Assembly: GCF_963576675.1 (NCBI RefSeq)
Contig: NC_088912.1
Coordinates: forward strand, 57,374,395-57,438,394
DNA: 64,000 nt
Direction: 5' to 3'
DNA from: Euphorbia lathyris
Taxonomy: Eukaryota > Streptophyta > Magnoliopsida > Malpighiales > Euphorbiaceae
Of the stretch, positions 53,920 to 64,000 are shown piece after piece; within the stretch, counting starts at the first letter, position 1, and the number at the start of each line of letters is the position of its first letter. The notes below the pieces were generated by a model, which did no database searches, was not told the DNA's origin, and saw only the letters and a program-made list of their open reading frames with translations. The position numbers and the translations under genes were made by a program.

Positions 53920-55225
53920 TGTTGAAACACAATTTCTAGGAGTTTTTTATTCTGAAAAAAATAAATTAATTAAATAAATTAGATCCCCAAAAATATTCAA
54001 ATCAAAGGAATTAGATTAAAATTGATTTAAGCTAACTATGTTTGTTAAATGTCTTAATACATAAGCTTTAGATCAATAAAAATGAAATAAGCTTACAATG
54101 CACAAAGGCCCAAAGGTTGAACTTCTGGGGCCAAAAGGAAGAACCCAAAAGGAACTAGAAGCCCATAAGCAATAGAGATGGACAGCTGGCGTTGACCCTG
54201 TCACATCACACATATTCCCCAAACTGGCAACAAGGACAAGCTACAGAAGCCATGTCCCCTCAACGCCTCTATAGACACGCCTAAGTTGGAAAGTTGGTAG
54301 ACTGCACGTTTGTTGAATCAGAAGTGCGACTCAAGATAAAATAGCTCATCCTTTTGCAACGGAAAACTTTTGGACAAAAGGATACAAAAGTCAGAAGCTG
54401 ATGTTGACAGAAACTGTTTCCCTCCAAACAACTAGTTTGAATTTCAAACCTCTATCTAGCCTCTATTATAAATACCAAACATATGCTCATTGAAAAGTTG
54501 ACGAAATCCTAAGCTGCTAAAAGAGATCAAAACTTTCAAAGTGTTTTTTGAGTAATATTTGTAATACACAATCATTGTAATATTTGTGTTTGTCCAAAAG
54601 AGATTCAGGTCTTCATTGTGTTCTTTATTAGAATCATTGTTTGTTCATAGTATTTCAGAAGCTCTGCTGTTTGCTTCGGTTTTACGCAAATAACTAAGAA
54701 ATAGATAGATGAGAGAAATTATAAATGAAGGTACTTTACAGAGGCTCTGACTATTGTATAAAGCTTTGTGCTCTACCTGTGAAAGAGTGCTTTAGTGGAT
54801 TAAAGCTCAGAAGAAGGTATTCTGAGGACTAGACGTAGGCTAGAGGCCGAACCAGTATAAATATACGGAGTAACTATTTTCTAACTCTACCTTTATTGCT
54901 TCTGATTATTTATGCTCTAACACTCATTTTATATATATATATCGCTTCTGACTGATTATCATATATACGCTAATCATAGTTTCATCAGAAGCTCTATCCA
55001 AATTAATAGCCTGTTGTAGCGCATTCTTTAAAGTCAGAACCAAGCTCGGTTGACTTTATTTGTCTTTAATCTGAACTTACTTCTAATCTTGAACTTTGCC
55101 TCTATGCTTAGCAAACAAAAACACGCCAAGTGAGTAAATTTGAAAAGGCTAAAATTAACCAATAGTTCCATTCACCCCCCACCCAATCTCCTTTGGAACT
55201 AATCCTACCTCACAAGGGACCAACA
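53920..55225 (+). repeat. 5' LTR of Copia element K
   Basis: Starts TGTTGAAACACAATTTCT and ends GGGACCAACA, two bases before a Met primer-binding site. Length 1306 bp. TATA box TTATAAATA at 54466-54474. ATATATATATAT at about 54931. The large LTR and the gag type suggest the SIRE/Maximus group. The 3' LTR is not in the window. Confidence 0.8.
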
Positions 55226-55227
55226 AG

Positions 55228-55240
55228 TGGTATCAGAGCC
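55228..55240 (+). other. Primer-binding site, initiator tRNA-Met (Copia K)
   Basis: TGGTATCAGAGCC, two bases after the LTR end. It is the complement of the initiator tRNA-Met 3' end. Confidence 0.88.
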
Positions 55241-55288
55241 TAAAGCTATGTTTTAAAGATAACACAATCTTGAGCTTAAAATCCCTAA

Positions 55289-58220
55289 TGGCTGCTAACA
55301 GCATAAGAAACCTCCCTGGTAATGAGACCACTCAAATTCTTCCGGAGGGTCTATCCATTACCAAACCCCTATGTTCTTTGGATCTAATTATCATTCTGGA
55401 AGAACAGAATGAAATTCTTTTCCAAGCATAAAGCATGAGTTCCTGGTTAGTAATAACCAAAGGGCCTTATGAACCTAGAGAAGTTGTAAATGTTGGGGTT
55501 TATTGTCCTATAGACAATTGTTGTAGGATATAAACTATTTGTAAATGAATTATTCATTATCATTTGTTTTATAAGATATAGTAAAATAAACTATATAAAG
55601 GCATTAATCTTTTATCGGAACTAATTAAGTCAAATAAAAGAAATCCCAAGTTTATTTAAGTGATCATAAAGTGTTCATACAAGCATGAAGTGAGACTGAA
55701 CTTTATTATAAACCAATAAACTTAAAACGACCCCAAGTCAAGTAATGTATCTTCTGTTGTGAACATGAAGCTGTTGAGACTTGCACGTAATAGTGTCTTC
55801 TGTTGTGAACATGAAGCTGATCTTACAAGCTTTAGATATGGAGATATCTAGACAGTTGCATGGATCAGGTGAAGGAGTTCATTAGGATTAGGGACCCGAC
55901 TTGAGATAACAGGATGGATAGATTTATCCTATGTCACCTTTTTTTTTATCTCATTGGTGTTAGTAGGTATAAGTAATCCTCAGACTTAAATAAATATTAA
56001 TTAGTGAATCTGGATTATAGAGTGTGATGCTTTGACTCTGTTCAAACACGATCCATAACAGGAATGATCTTGGGGTGTGTGCGGGCAGGCGTTGGGTATC
56101 ACACAAAGTAATTGTGGAATAGTTAATATTAGATTGAGCATTCATCACTTCTGATAAATGGGAGATATATCCAGGATCGCTTGTGGAGACTTGACTCTAA
56201 ATCCTTGCAAGGTGATAGATTAAGAGTCGAAATGGAGATTTCACTTAATCTATCTATTCGGAGTTAACTCTACCTGAACAAGTAAAATGAATGTCTTATT
56301 ATATGTAACTTGACACTATCCACAGTTACAAATTCATTCAAGGATATAGCTGGTGAAGGATCGAATTATACTAGACCTAATGCGGAAAGGTCAACAACAG
56401 AATCAACCTGTCTTCTTATTGCTCTAAAGGAATGTTTACGGTTCTGCTATTCACAGTTCGTGCACTCATTCCGATATACAATGGGTTGAATATAATTTTG
56501 GAAATTAATTCAACAACTGTATACGGCTAGTAGCGATAAGAACCTAATGGGTCACACATGAGTCTTGGAATCGGAGGGCAAAATGGTAATTATTGAATGG
56601 AGAACATGGGGGGGCCGAAATATACATATAGTATGTATATTAAACTTTGTTTGATTAATTTATTTAGATAATTATAAGTAGATTATAATTATGGTTAAAT
56701 TAATTGTAGGATAAAATTAGTTAGGGGATTTAATTTGATTATATCCCTAATTGAAATTGTTATCCTAACTTAAATAAATAATCTAATTATTATTTATATT
56801 TATATCGGATATAGATATAGATAATATTGATATTATCTAATTAGAAGTACTATTTGGAATAAGACTTTAATTAGGTGTTTTAACACAATCCAACTATGGC
56901 TTGGAATTGAGAAGACATTATTTATTCCCTTCCCCTTGCAAAATTCTGCTAAGATAAAAAGAGGAGTAGAATTTCGGCCAGCTCAATCCTAGAGAGAAGA
57001 AAATTCTTCATGACTCCATTCAACCGATTATCATCTTTGTTTCTCTATCTTTGATCTTGTGTTGATTCCTTTAGAGGCGATCTTCTTTGATTGTTATTCA
57101 ATGGTTGATTTCTAATCGTTCTTTGTTGTTTTGATTGTGCTCGTGAAACTTGGATTAGAAGTTGTGGGCACTTTGTTTGCAATGGTAGATTGATCGTCAT
57201 AAAGGTACTTATGTTTAATCCCTCTTTATATGAAATAACGATTAACAGATCTTGGATTAAGGAAAATAGGTAAAAAAAATTATATTTCCAATGTGCATGT
57301 ATTGCCTATTTTCCTTCAGTAGAGGGGACTATAGTCATAAAGACTGAAGATAGATGGGCAGATGATGATCTAAAGAAGCTACAAACTAATGTTTCGGCTA
57401 TAAATATACTTCATCGCGCTTTAGATGCTGCAGAATACAACAAGATCTCAGGTTATAAAATGGCCCAAGAGATTTAGAACAAGCTGGAGGTGATCTATAA
57501 AGGAACCAACAAGGTAAGGAGTCCAAAGTGAACTAAAATATGAGACTCTATGAGCTGTTTGAGATGAAGGATGGTGAAGGCATCTCTGACATGAATGCCA
57601 GATTTACCAATATAATAAACAAGCTCAAAAGACTAAGGAAAGTCTTCTCGGAAGAGGAGCAAATCAAGAAGATCCTCAAAAGCTTTCCAAAAGATTGGCA
57701 GGCCAAGAAGACAGTCATTGAGGAAGCTCAAAACCTAACGACGTACCAATACAATGAGCTGATTGGTTCTCTTCTGGCACACTAAATCTCAATGAAGAAT
57801 TTTAAGACTAAAGAAAAGTCAGAAGACAAGAAACAAAAATCAATAGTGTCAGGCTGACTCTTCAGAAGAGAGCACTACTGGTGATGAAGAGATGGCAATA
57901 TTCACCCGCAAGATGAAGTGAATGTTCAGAAAGAACGATCAATATAAGAAGCCATTCAAACGGTCTCATAGACCCATAAGAGAGCATAATGATAGTAAGT
58001 TCAGAAAGGAACCTTCAAAGCCTATCACTTGTTTTGAATTTCATCGGTGGGGGCACATCAAGTCAAACTTCCCAACTCTAAAAAAGGAGAAGTATGGCAA
58101 GAAGGCCATGGTAGCTACATGGAGTGACAATGATGAATCCTCGTCCTCCGAACATGAAGCCATTGAAACAACCAACATATGTTTCATGGCTGTGGAGATA
58201 GAAGAGCCAAGAGCTGCATA
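55289..58220 (+). pseudogene. Gag of Copia K, split by a solo LTR
   Basis: The gene starts ATGGCTGCTAACAGC (55289) and runs to 55490, then continues at 57319 after a solo LTR insertion. The parts join in sense: ...WLVITKGPYEPREVVN then EGTIVIKTEDRWADDDLKKL. Further pieces: RALDAAEYNKISGYKMAQEI with a stop, MRLYELFEMKDGEGISDMNA, NKLKRLRKVFSEEEQIKKIL, SFPKDWQAKKTVIEEAQNL (57540-57785). These are the UBN2-type gag blocks of Copia elements. The zinc knuckle at 58030-58075 reads CFEFHRWGHIKSNFP, with the last Cys lost. An acidic tail follows (58130-58220). Frameshifts and stops occur throughout. Pol is absent. Confidence 0.78.
55491..57318 (+). repeat. Solo LTR, family 1, copy 2
   Basis: 1828 bp, starting TGTTGGGGTTTATTGTCC and ending TTTTCCTTCA. 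Flanked by GTAAA (55486-55490) and GTAGA (57319-57323), a 5-bp duplication with one mismatch, inside the gag of Copia K. It aligns with copy 1 (37551-41286) throughout, including GGGGTGTGTGCGGGCAGGCG and the end GATTGATCGTCATAAAGGTA. It shows the empty site of the foldback MULE. Contains no ORF of note. Confidence 0.85.
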
Positions 58221-58281
58221 ATCTGATGATGACATCAAAATGTTGAGGTAATTTCCATTCCTCTCTTCCGAAATAAAATTA

Positions 58282-58640
58282 CACTACGCCAAATAGCCTC
58301 TCAGATGACGGTTAAAAACCATCATCCCGTAAGAAAAAAAACTGTCATGGGGCTCGCTGTCGTCTGATGGACCTTCAGACGACGTTTGTGCTTTGTCATG
58401 TGAAGACACGTCATATGACATAAGCTTATTTGTAGTTTGTCATATTATTTGTGTTACGATGACTTCTATTTATTATTGCTGTCACCTATGAGGAGATTGC
58501 ATGACATCATAATAATTAAAAATGTCAAGTAAATATATGGAAAATTGACATATTGGTATTTACGATGACAGTTTGTATAATAATTTTTGTCATTGTAGCT
58601 TGTTTCAGATGGCATAGGTCTTAATCAATCATGTTAATGG
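58282..58640 (+). mobile_element. CACTA-type transposon end with subterminal repeats
   Basis: CACTACGCCAAATAGCCTCT begins at 58282. CACTACGCCAAA is a common terminus of plant CACTA (En/Spm) elements. Over the next 350 bp, short words recur in both orientations: CAGATGACGG, GTCGTCTGATGG, CAGACGACG, GTCATATGACA, GATGACTTC, as expected of subterminal transposase sites. The preceding three bases are TTA. A matching right end was not found with certainty. It may be inserted in the remains of Copia K. Confidence 0.55.
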
Positions 58641-59157
58641 ATTTGTTTTCAATGATAGATTCATTTATTCTTTTGTCTTCCTATTGTTGTTTAGATGACA
58701 TTTTTTTAATTAGATATGGCTCTTTGCTTTCTTCTTCGGATGAATTTTTAGTTTTTACCTTAATAATGAAACATACTCAAATGAACATGAAATACAGTAT
58801 ATCAATGGTTTCAAATTAATTGGAGACCAATGCTCATAATCTGTTTACATTTGTACAAATAAATTCCTGAATGTAATTGATATCAGAAAAAAAGCAATAC
58901 ATATCGAATTGGGAAACAAAATCGAACTTGATCTGCATATCTTAAAGTCATTATTAGGCCTATCATTCTCAAGTCTTAATATCTGCAAAAGTAAATGCAT
59001 TTCATTAATTACATACAGATCATCTTCAGACCTAATAACCCATTTACCCTTTCCCCTTTCTAGACCTTTCACTTACCCACCCACGGTATAAAATAAAGCT
59101 TTTACCAAATTCTTCAAAGTCCATAACCTAGCAGTATGTACCATAGTTATATCGATC
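58641..59157. other. Stretch without genes
   Basis: AT-rich. A minus-strand open stretch of 75 codons (59072-58845, MKGLERGKGKWVIRSEDDLY) has no recognised homology. Possibly the interior of the CACTA-type element. Confidence 0.35.
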
Positions 59158-59987
59158 ATGTATGATCTTAGGCGCCTCCATCATCGCGTTGAGTTGGAGT
59201 TGGCCCAACTCTAGCAGGAGTCACCCAGGTGGCTTCTCAATATTTTAGGTATATATCTTACTCACCCAGAAGTTGTGCAATGTTCTTCCTTGTCTATTTC
59301 TGCTAACTCATGTAGCTTGCTACTATATATATGCAGGTTCTGAGAATGGCGACCATCTGAAATGGTCTGTCATGATCAAGGGCCCTCAATACACCCCTTA
59401 TGAAGGAGGTGTCTACAAAGTCGATATCCACTTCCTTGTCTGGTTCCCCTTCACACCTCTATTTGTAAGAACACGAACTTATTAATACATTGTAATCAGT
59501 TTATATATATGCATATACACTCATGAAATTACTCTTTAATCTCAGTTTTGCTTCAGGACTAGGATTTATCATCCTAATGCAAGTCCTTTGGGGTGGGTAT
59601 CTGTTCCCCAGCTACTTGCTCACCCTTCCTTTCCTCCTGCCATGGTAAGATGCTGTTATTTATCTATGCATTTTCCATGTTTAGGGGTCTAATCTATCTA
59701 TGCATGTTTGGGGTCTAATTTATCTATGCATTTGTCTATGTTTGGGGGTCTAATCTATCAATCAGCATGTTTGGGGTCTAATTGCCAAGAAATAGTGGCA
59801 TATTTATGGAATGCTGATAGAGCCCTTCATTGAGGGGCCATTTCTTGGCCAAGAACAAATTGCTGAGCAATACATCAGCAACATGGAAGGTTATGTTTCA
59901 ACTGCCAGGAGATGGACTCAAGAGCAGGCAAGGGGGCATGATGTGCGAATAGCATGCAAGGAGGTCTACATGCTAAACAAACATTGA
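59158..59987 (+). pseudogene. E2 ubiquitin-conjugating-enzyme-like gene with introns, no catalytic Cys
   Basis: Four exons with GT..AG borders are visible. Exon 1, 59158-59248: LRRLHHRVELELAQL, a TAG stop, QESPRW. Exon 2, 59337-59464: ENGDHLKWSVMIKGPQYTPY, EGGVYKVDIHFLVWFPFTPL. Exon 3, 59557-59644: TRIYHPNASPLGWVSVPQLL. Exon 4, about 59811-59987: IEPFIEGPFLGQEQIAEQYI, MEGYVSTARRWTQEQA, ending in TGA. The W...GP..(S/T)PY.GG.F...I.FP..YPF and TRIYHPN patterns, and the Y.STAR.WTQ tail, are those of UBC4/5-like E2s. In active E2s a Cys follows HPN within about ten residues; here that stretch has none. With the stop in exon 1 it cannot conjugate ubiquitin. Keeping introns argues for DNA-level capture, perhaps by the CACTA-type element. 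Confidence 0.7.
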
Positions 59988-60184
59988 AGTTGGATAGTGT
60001 GAAGTACTAGAGAGGCATGAAAGCCAAATCGAAGAACAAATTAATTACCAATCTACTTGGTAATTAATTTGATCTTCAATTTGCCTTTCATGCCTCTCCA
60101 GTACTCCACACCATCCAACTCTAATGTTTGTTTATCATGCAGACCTCCTTGGTTTCTATTCGCACATCATGCCCCCCTTGCATC
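59927..60184. repeat. Long hairpin made from the last exon of the E2-like gene
   Basis: Left arm about 59927-60050 and right arm about 60058-60184, with a loop of about 7 bases (ATCTACT). Matching blocks include GGGGGCATGATGTGCGAATA / TATTCGCACATCATGCCCCC, AACAAACATT / AATGTTTGTT, GAGAGGCATGAAAG / CTTTCATGCCTCTC and TTAATTACCAA / TTGGTAATTAA, with scattered mismatches. The left arm is the end of E2 exon 4 plus the following sequence. A transcript would fold into an imperfect stem of about 120 bp. Confidence 0.85.
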
Positions 60185-60906
60185 ATTTCCTTTTTTGTAA
60201 TACAAAATAGACAACTTATTACTATACATATGTATATTCAAGTGACACAGAACATGTTATATATCAATTAGACAACTTATTCGTATATATAAGTATATTC
60301 CTAAATTGATATGTCTACAATTTCACTCATGCCCCTTTACTACATGTTTCATACATGCTTAATGAACCATAAAAATTCACAAACCTTGACCACGTGCTTC
60401 ATACAAATAGCACTAAGCAGTTCCACAACTCAAATCTATGTACCCGCCATTTGGATTGTACTCATTGTGAGCATGGTGATGAAGTTTAAGATGCTGTCGC
60501 CACAAGTTTAAAACTTGTGCTGATAGCATCATAAACCTGTCACCATGCTTAATGCTTTTCTATAAGATAATAAGCCAAGTAGAAGGTACATATTAAATGA
60601 GATTTAGTTGACTATATGGCTAGCTATGCTTCACTAAAGGACTATGCTTCATACATGCAAACTGCATATACATACCCAATTTAGAGCATGGTTCATACAC
60701 ATAATGATATCTGATTAAGGTATATACGTAGCACTAAGCAGGTTCATACACATACTGATATCAGTTCATGCATCATTATTTCACTTATTACCCTTTTACT
60801 ACATGCTTCAAACATGCTCAATGAACATTCAAAGTATAAGAGTATGGCCAATCACATATAACTCGTAGGATCATGCTTCATGCACATACTCAATGAACAT
60901 ATATAG
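60185..60906. other. Stretch with recurring CATGCTTCATACATGC-like words, no gene
   Basis: CATGTTTCATACATGCTTAA, CATGCTTCAAACATGCTCAA, CATGCTTCATGCACATACTC, and TAGCACTAAGCAG (twice) are repeated irregularly. They may be subterminal repeats of the CACTA-type element or a decayed tandem array. Confidence 0.45.
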
Positions 60907-61433
60907 TGTTACCGTCGTTTTGTAACTTGTTTTCACGATCAAGATTCAGATCACCTGCAAATACAAAAACTGTCAGAAAAAGGGCCGGAGACCGGCGAAC
61001 CCTATCTGATGGTAAAGTCAGTTGATAATATGAGAGAATATCAAAGACTTAGAGAGAAAGTATTTAAAGTAGTTAGAATTAGTTACCTCAACTCTATAGT
61101 GGTTCAACTATTTATAGATAACGAAAAATGATATCTAAACACGTGGAAGCTTCTGATAGGTCACCAGACCCTATCTTTGCGTGCCAATTCATTTATGAAC
61201 ATAAGGAGCATACACTTGGAGTCCATCATTCTGATTGGTCCAAATGTCCTTCAATACACCTTTTGACTGATTACCTTTGGCCATATTGAAATGCCCGAAG
61301 GATGGCTTCGGCCTGTGCCCGAATCCTACCTAAAGGCTTCTCTTTCTTCTTTGTAATAGGTCGAGGTTATCTGAGCATCATAATTCATAGTGCGCCCACT
61401 TGTTATGAGCCCGAATGAATTAATACTATAACA
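60907..61433 (-). repeat. 3' LTR of Tat-type element M
   Basis: 527 bp with ends TGTTACCG...CTATAACA, minus orientation. On the minus strand a polypurine tract (AGGGGGGACATC, 61434-61445) precedes TGTTATAG. TATA box CTATAAATAG (complement of 61108-61117). Similar to the solo LTR at 52763-53253. The rest of element M, apart from its antisense gene, lies beyond the window. Confidence 0.7.
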
Positions 61434-61445
61434 GATGTCCCCCCT
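61434..61445 (-). other. Polypurine tract of element M
   Basis: The minus strand reads AGGGGGGACATC immediately before the LTR start. The same position and G-run as in element B. Confidence 0.6.
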
Positions 61446-61529
61446 AGTAAAAGTTCAAAATGCCTTTAGGTTTTCTCCGAGTGTACACGTGTACCTATGC
61501 CATAATTGTAACGCCGTCACTAGATTTGC

Positions 61530-64000
61530 AATGATGGCACTCAACTTTGCTGGTATTCCCAAAGCAAAAAACCTTTGAGCTTCACCATCTTTCCAACTTC
61601 ATAAGTCGTTTCTTCCTGGAAAAACTGTCTCATTTCTACAACCTCCATTCTTCCTCTGCAAATTGTAAGTTCTTCATCTTTTTCTTTTGCTTTAACCTTT
61701 ATAACAAATGGCTTCCTCCTAAAAACATGGCACAAAAAAGATCCGCCAATATTTTCAACCAGAACCTCAACTCCTTCTAGAAAACACTATCAAAGAAACC
61801 GAGTGTCTTTCTTTGCAAAATTTAAACTTAGAAAACCTCGAGACTAAAAATCCTCCAGTAAATAAATAGAAAAATGAATCCCAAAGCTTTTGATCAACCT
61901 TCCCTTATCTCCTCGATTCGATTAAAAACTCTTCCCGACATTCATCCTTGGTTAAAAAATTTTACCCCATCTCTGCCCGAAAGCAGTGATAGGGTACATC
62001 TTCCCCCCACATCAACCAAACTGGGAATTTTCGTCATATTTCTCGGATGGGAAATGGAATTTCCTTTAGCCATTGGAATACTATCTGCCAATAAACGAGT
62101 TTAATCTCTGTCCATGTCAGATTTCCCCCAATGCTTAGTTAGAACTCATCGCATACCATAAAATCTGGCGACCCACCAAGAAACCTAAAGAAGACTTTGT
62201 GTATTGGGCTTGCCCGAAGAAACGATCAAACTTCCTAACGAAAAAAGTATCTAGCCTGAAAAATTTCAAACCCTTTTGGTTTTGGATCGAACGGAACGGT
62301 ACAGATCCAAACCATACTTATGATCCAAGAGGCTTCCCATTTGCCCGAAAATGGAACGAAAATCCTGAACTTGGAAAGATGCTCAAATTTTAACCCCTGT
62401 GGAAGAGGTCTGGGCCCATCAGATATTCTCCTACAACATTCAGTGGGAATGCTCCCGATTTCTGAATATTCTTCGAGGGAACGGCCGAACATGCTTCTTT
62501 GATGAAAATCATGAGATCATTTACCCAAATACTGAGCTTTTTACAGGTATTGATCTTGATTTTTACATTCATTCTTTTCTCTTTTTGATGTAGGCTTTTT
62601 TCTGATCATGACTTCTGGTACCCAAAAATTGTTAGCCCAATTGGAGAAGCTGAAACAGAAAAGAGATAAACAAAAGTCACAAACTGAGATGTCAACTGCT
62701 CCTTCTACCGAAAATGCACCCAACATTCCAACTGTCACAGAGACTAGTCAAGCTCCAGCAGCGCAACTGATCCCTTAAGGCCTAGTTCCCCTTGAAGCGA
62801 ACGAAACTCCCACCGAAGAGGTCAATCATATAGTCATGGCCTTTCTATCCTCCTTCTCCGAGCGAACTCTCGAAACCAATCTAAACACCGAAGACATACC
62901 CTTCATCAACACAACACCTTCTATTGATATTTACCTGATAAAGGATGATGGTCCTCCCTCCCCAAATGGTTTCAACTTAAACATTGATGACTTTTTTAGA
63001 ACGATCCTCAACCTTCACCTGATGCTCCTTTAAAGAGACAAACCAAAAAGGAAAAAGGTGGTGAAGGCGCCTCCACAAACACTATCAATGTTCCTCGAAA
63101 AAAGGTGAGAAAACTCCTTATTGAACTCGAAGAATATGGTAGCACTGCCTCATATATTTCTGTTACTAAGAAAGAAATTTTGCTGGAGGAGACTACCAAA
63201 AAGCTATCCCGGACTTCCCGTCTCCGTTGAGTTCACATTCCCTTAGCTAAAGACACGTATTTCTCTAAGAAACGGGATAGGGAGATTGAAGTCATTGACT
63301 TAATGAACCCATTCCTAAAAGGAGAAAGGAGTATAAAGAAATGAGGGCTCAGATGAAAGCCGAAGGAAAACTTACTGTTCCTCAAGGGGTTAACTGGGAG
63401 ACTGTTCATCAAATTACTAAGACAGTTACCCCTGAACAACTGACCAAGTACTCTCAATACGACCGTTTCAAAGTGAGCCTTCTTTTTCTTTATTTTTAGT
63501 AAATAATTTTATTCGCATAGAATTTAACTTGATTAAACTTTACTCCTAATTCTTAGTTTTGGTCTGCACTCTTCGGGAACCATCTGACCCTTCAGATTCT
63601 TGGTTTCACCGAAGATGTCGTACATCTTTCGGTGATGCCTAATGATGCTGAGTTCTTCGAGCATTTGGATGCTTTTGAAGCTTCTCGCGAAGCTTTAGAA
63701 AGAAAAGTTGCTGTAAGCTCCATTTCCTTTCTTGTTATTTTACTATTTTTACTTTTGTTTGGTTATTTACTCCTTCCTTGCTTTTCAGGATCTATCATCT
63801 ACGACTTTGCTCATTGAACAATTTCATAATCTAGCTGAGAAATACCATGAGCTAAAGTCGAAGATGAACGATCAGTAACTTTCCACTGATGCAGCTCTAA
63901 AAGAACTGGACAATGTGCGAAGCGAGATATTTATAGCATAAGAAGAGCCGAACCAAACAAAGGAAAAGGCTTTGGCCTTAGAGAAAGCAGAGAAAATGAC
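61530..64000 (+). pseudogene. Antisense gene of element M (gypsy-type transposon protein family), runs off the window
   Basis: On the strand opposite to its element, next to the 3' LTR, exactly as in element B. Pieces in order: 61874-62104 (LPDIHPWLKNFTPSLPES, FPLAIGILSANKRV), 62199-62393 (FKPFWFWIERNGTDPN, DPRGFPFARKWNENPELGK), about 62400-62570 (EVWAHQIFSYNIQWECSRFL), then from 62608 MTSGTQKLLAQLEKLKQKRD and a long variable stretch. FWSALFGNHLTLQILGFTED (from about 63556) corresponds to YWSAKFG in B. It is followed by a likely intron at 63714-63788 (GTAAGC...TTTTCAG) and a coiled coil (FHNLAEKYHELKSKM) to the window end. Several stops and frameshifts show decay. Function unknown. Confidence 0.65.

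Noticed and set aside
59273..59485. A separate small gene starting at 59273
   Set aside because: It is E2 exon 2 extended through the preceding intron; splice borders explain it better.
60903..60909. TAGTG followed by TTA as the right end and target copy of the CACTA-type element
   Set aside because: The five terminal bases and the 3-bp TTA match, but the next bases do not mirror the left end, and the same place is the clear border of the element M LTR. Chance overlap is likely.

Overview
This is nuclear DNA of a flowering plant, probably a eudicot, from a repeat-rich region. Almost everything readable is transposable-element sequence: Athila, Tat/Retand and Ogre Ty3/gypsy elements, Copia elements, long-TIR Mutator-like elements (MULEs), a tRNA-derived SINE, a MITE, a CACTA-type end and a fragment that looks like an integrated plant pararetrovirus. 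Primer-binding sites match plant initiator-Met, Phe and Asp tRNA 3' ends, and captured fragments match plant-only families (PADRE/DUF4228 and DUF4408/DUF761). I see no intact host gene, no rRNA or tRNA gene and no CRISPR array. I cannot name the species.

Layout. 1-5220: 3' half of an Athila-like element (A1, + strand): gag tail, untranslated region, 3' LTR from 3824. It carries a MULE end (1-176) and a Pack-MULE (1042-2495) holding a decayed DUF4408/DUF761-type gene. 5221-8142: AT-rich DNA, a 152-bp MITE and the 5' end of a Copia element (D). 8143-26262: a second Athila-like element (C, - strand) with gag and ORF1 but no pol. A young Tat/Retand element (B, 14887-24798, + strand) splits its LTR. 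A 2.1-kb block (Ogre integrase tail plus C LTR) occurs twice, at 8143-10250 and 24924-27130. 26263-33060: a decayed Ogre-like element (E, - strand) with four gag capsid-type cores. 34007-42440: pararetrovirus-like movement-protein block and unassigned minus-strand ORFs, interrupted by a solo LTR (37551-41286) that itself contains a foldback MULE. 42448-50309: a third pol-less Athila-like element (F, + strand) with a SINE and a Pack-MULE carrying a PADRE pseudogene. 50313-58280: Copia elements H and K with nested LTRs. 58282-60906: CACTA-type end, a decayed E2 ubiquitin-conjugating gene with introns, and a 120-bp-arm hairpin made from its last exon. 60907-64000: the 3' LTR and antisense gene of another Tat element (M).

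How it fits together. Nesting gives relative age: the MULE inside the solo LTR is younger than that LTR, and B is younger than C. B has LTRs differing at only about 7 of 480 positions by eye and one long pol frame broken by three stops. The three Athila-like elements share a gag-plus-ORF1 plan without polymerase, so they probably depended on enzymes supplied in trans. Two of them carry an unexplained motif: short GC-rich dyads in pairs at a nearly constant 20-21 bp. This and the four gag cores of E are the least expected observations. All coordinates come from reading the sequence; homology calls rest on recalled family features, not on a search.
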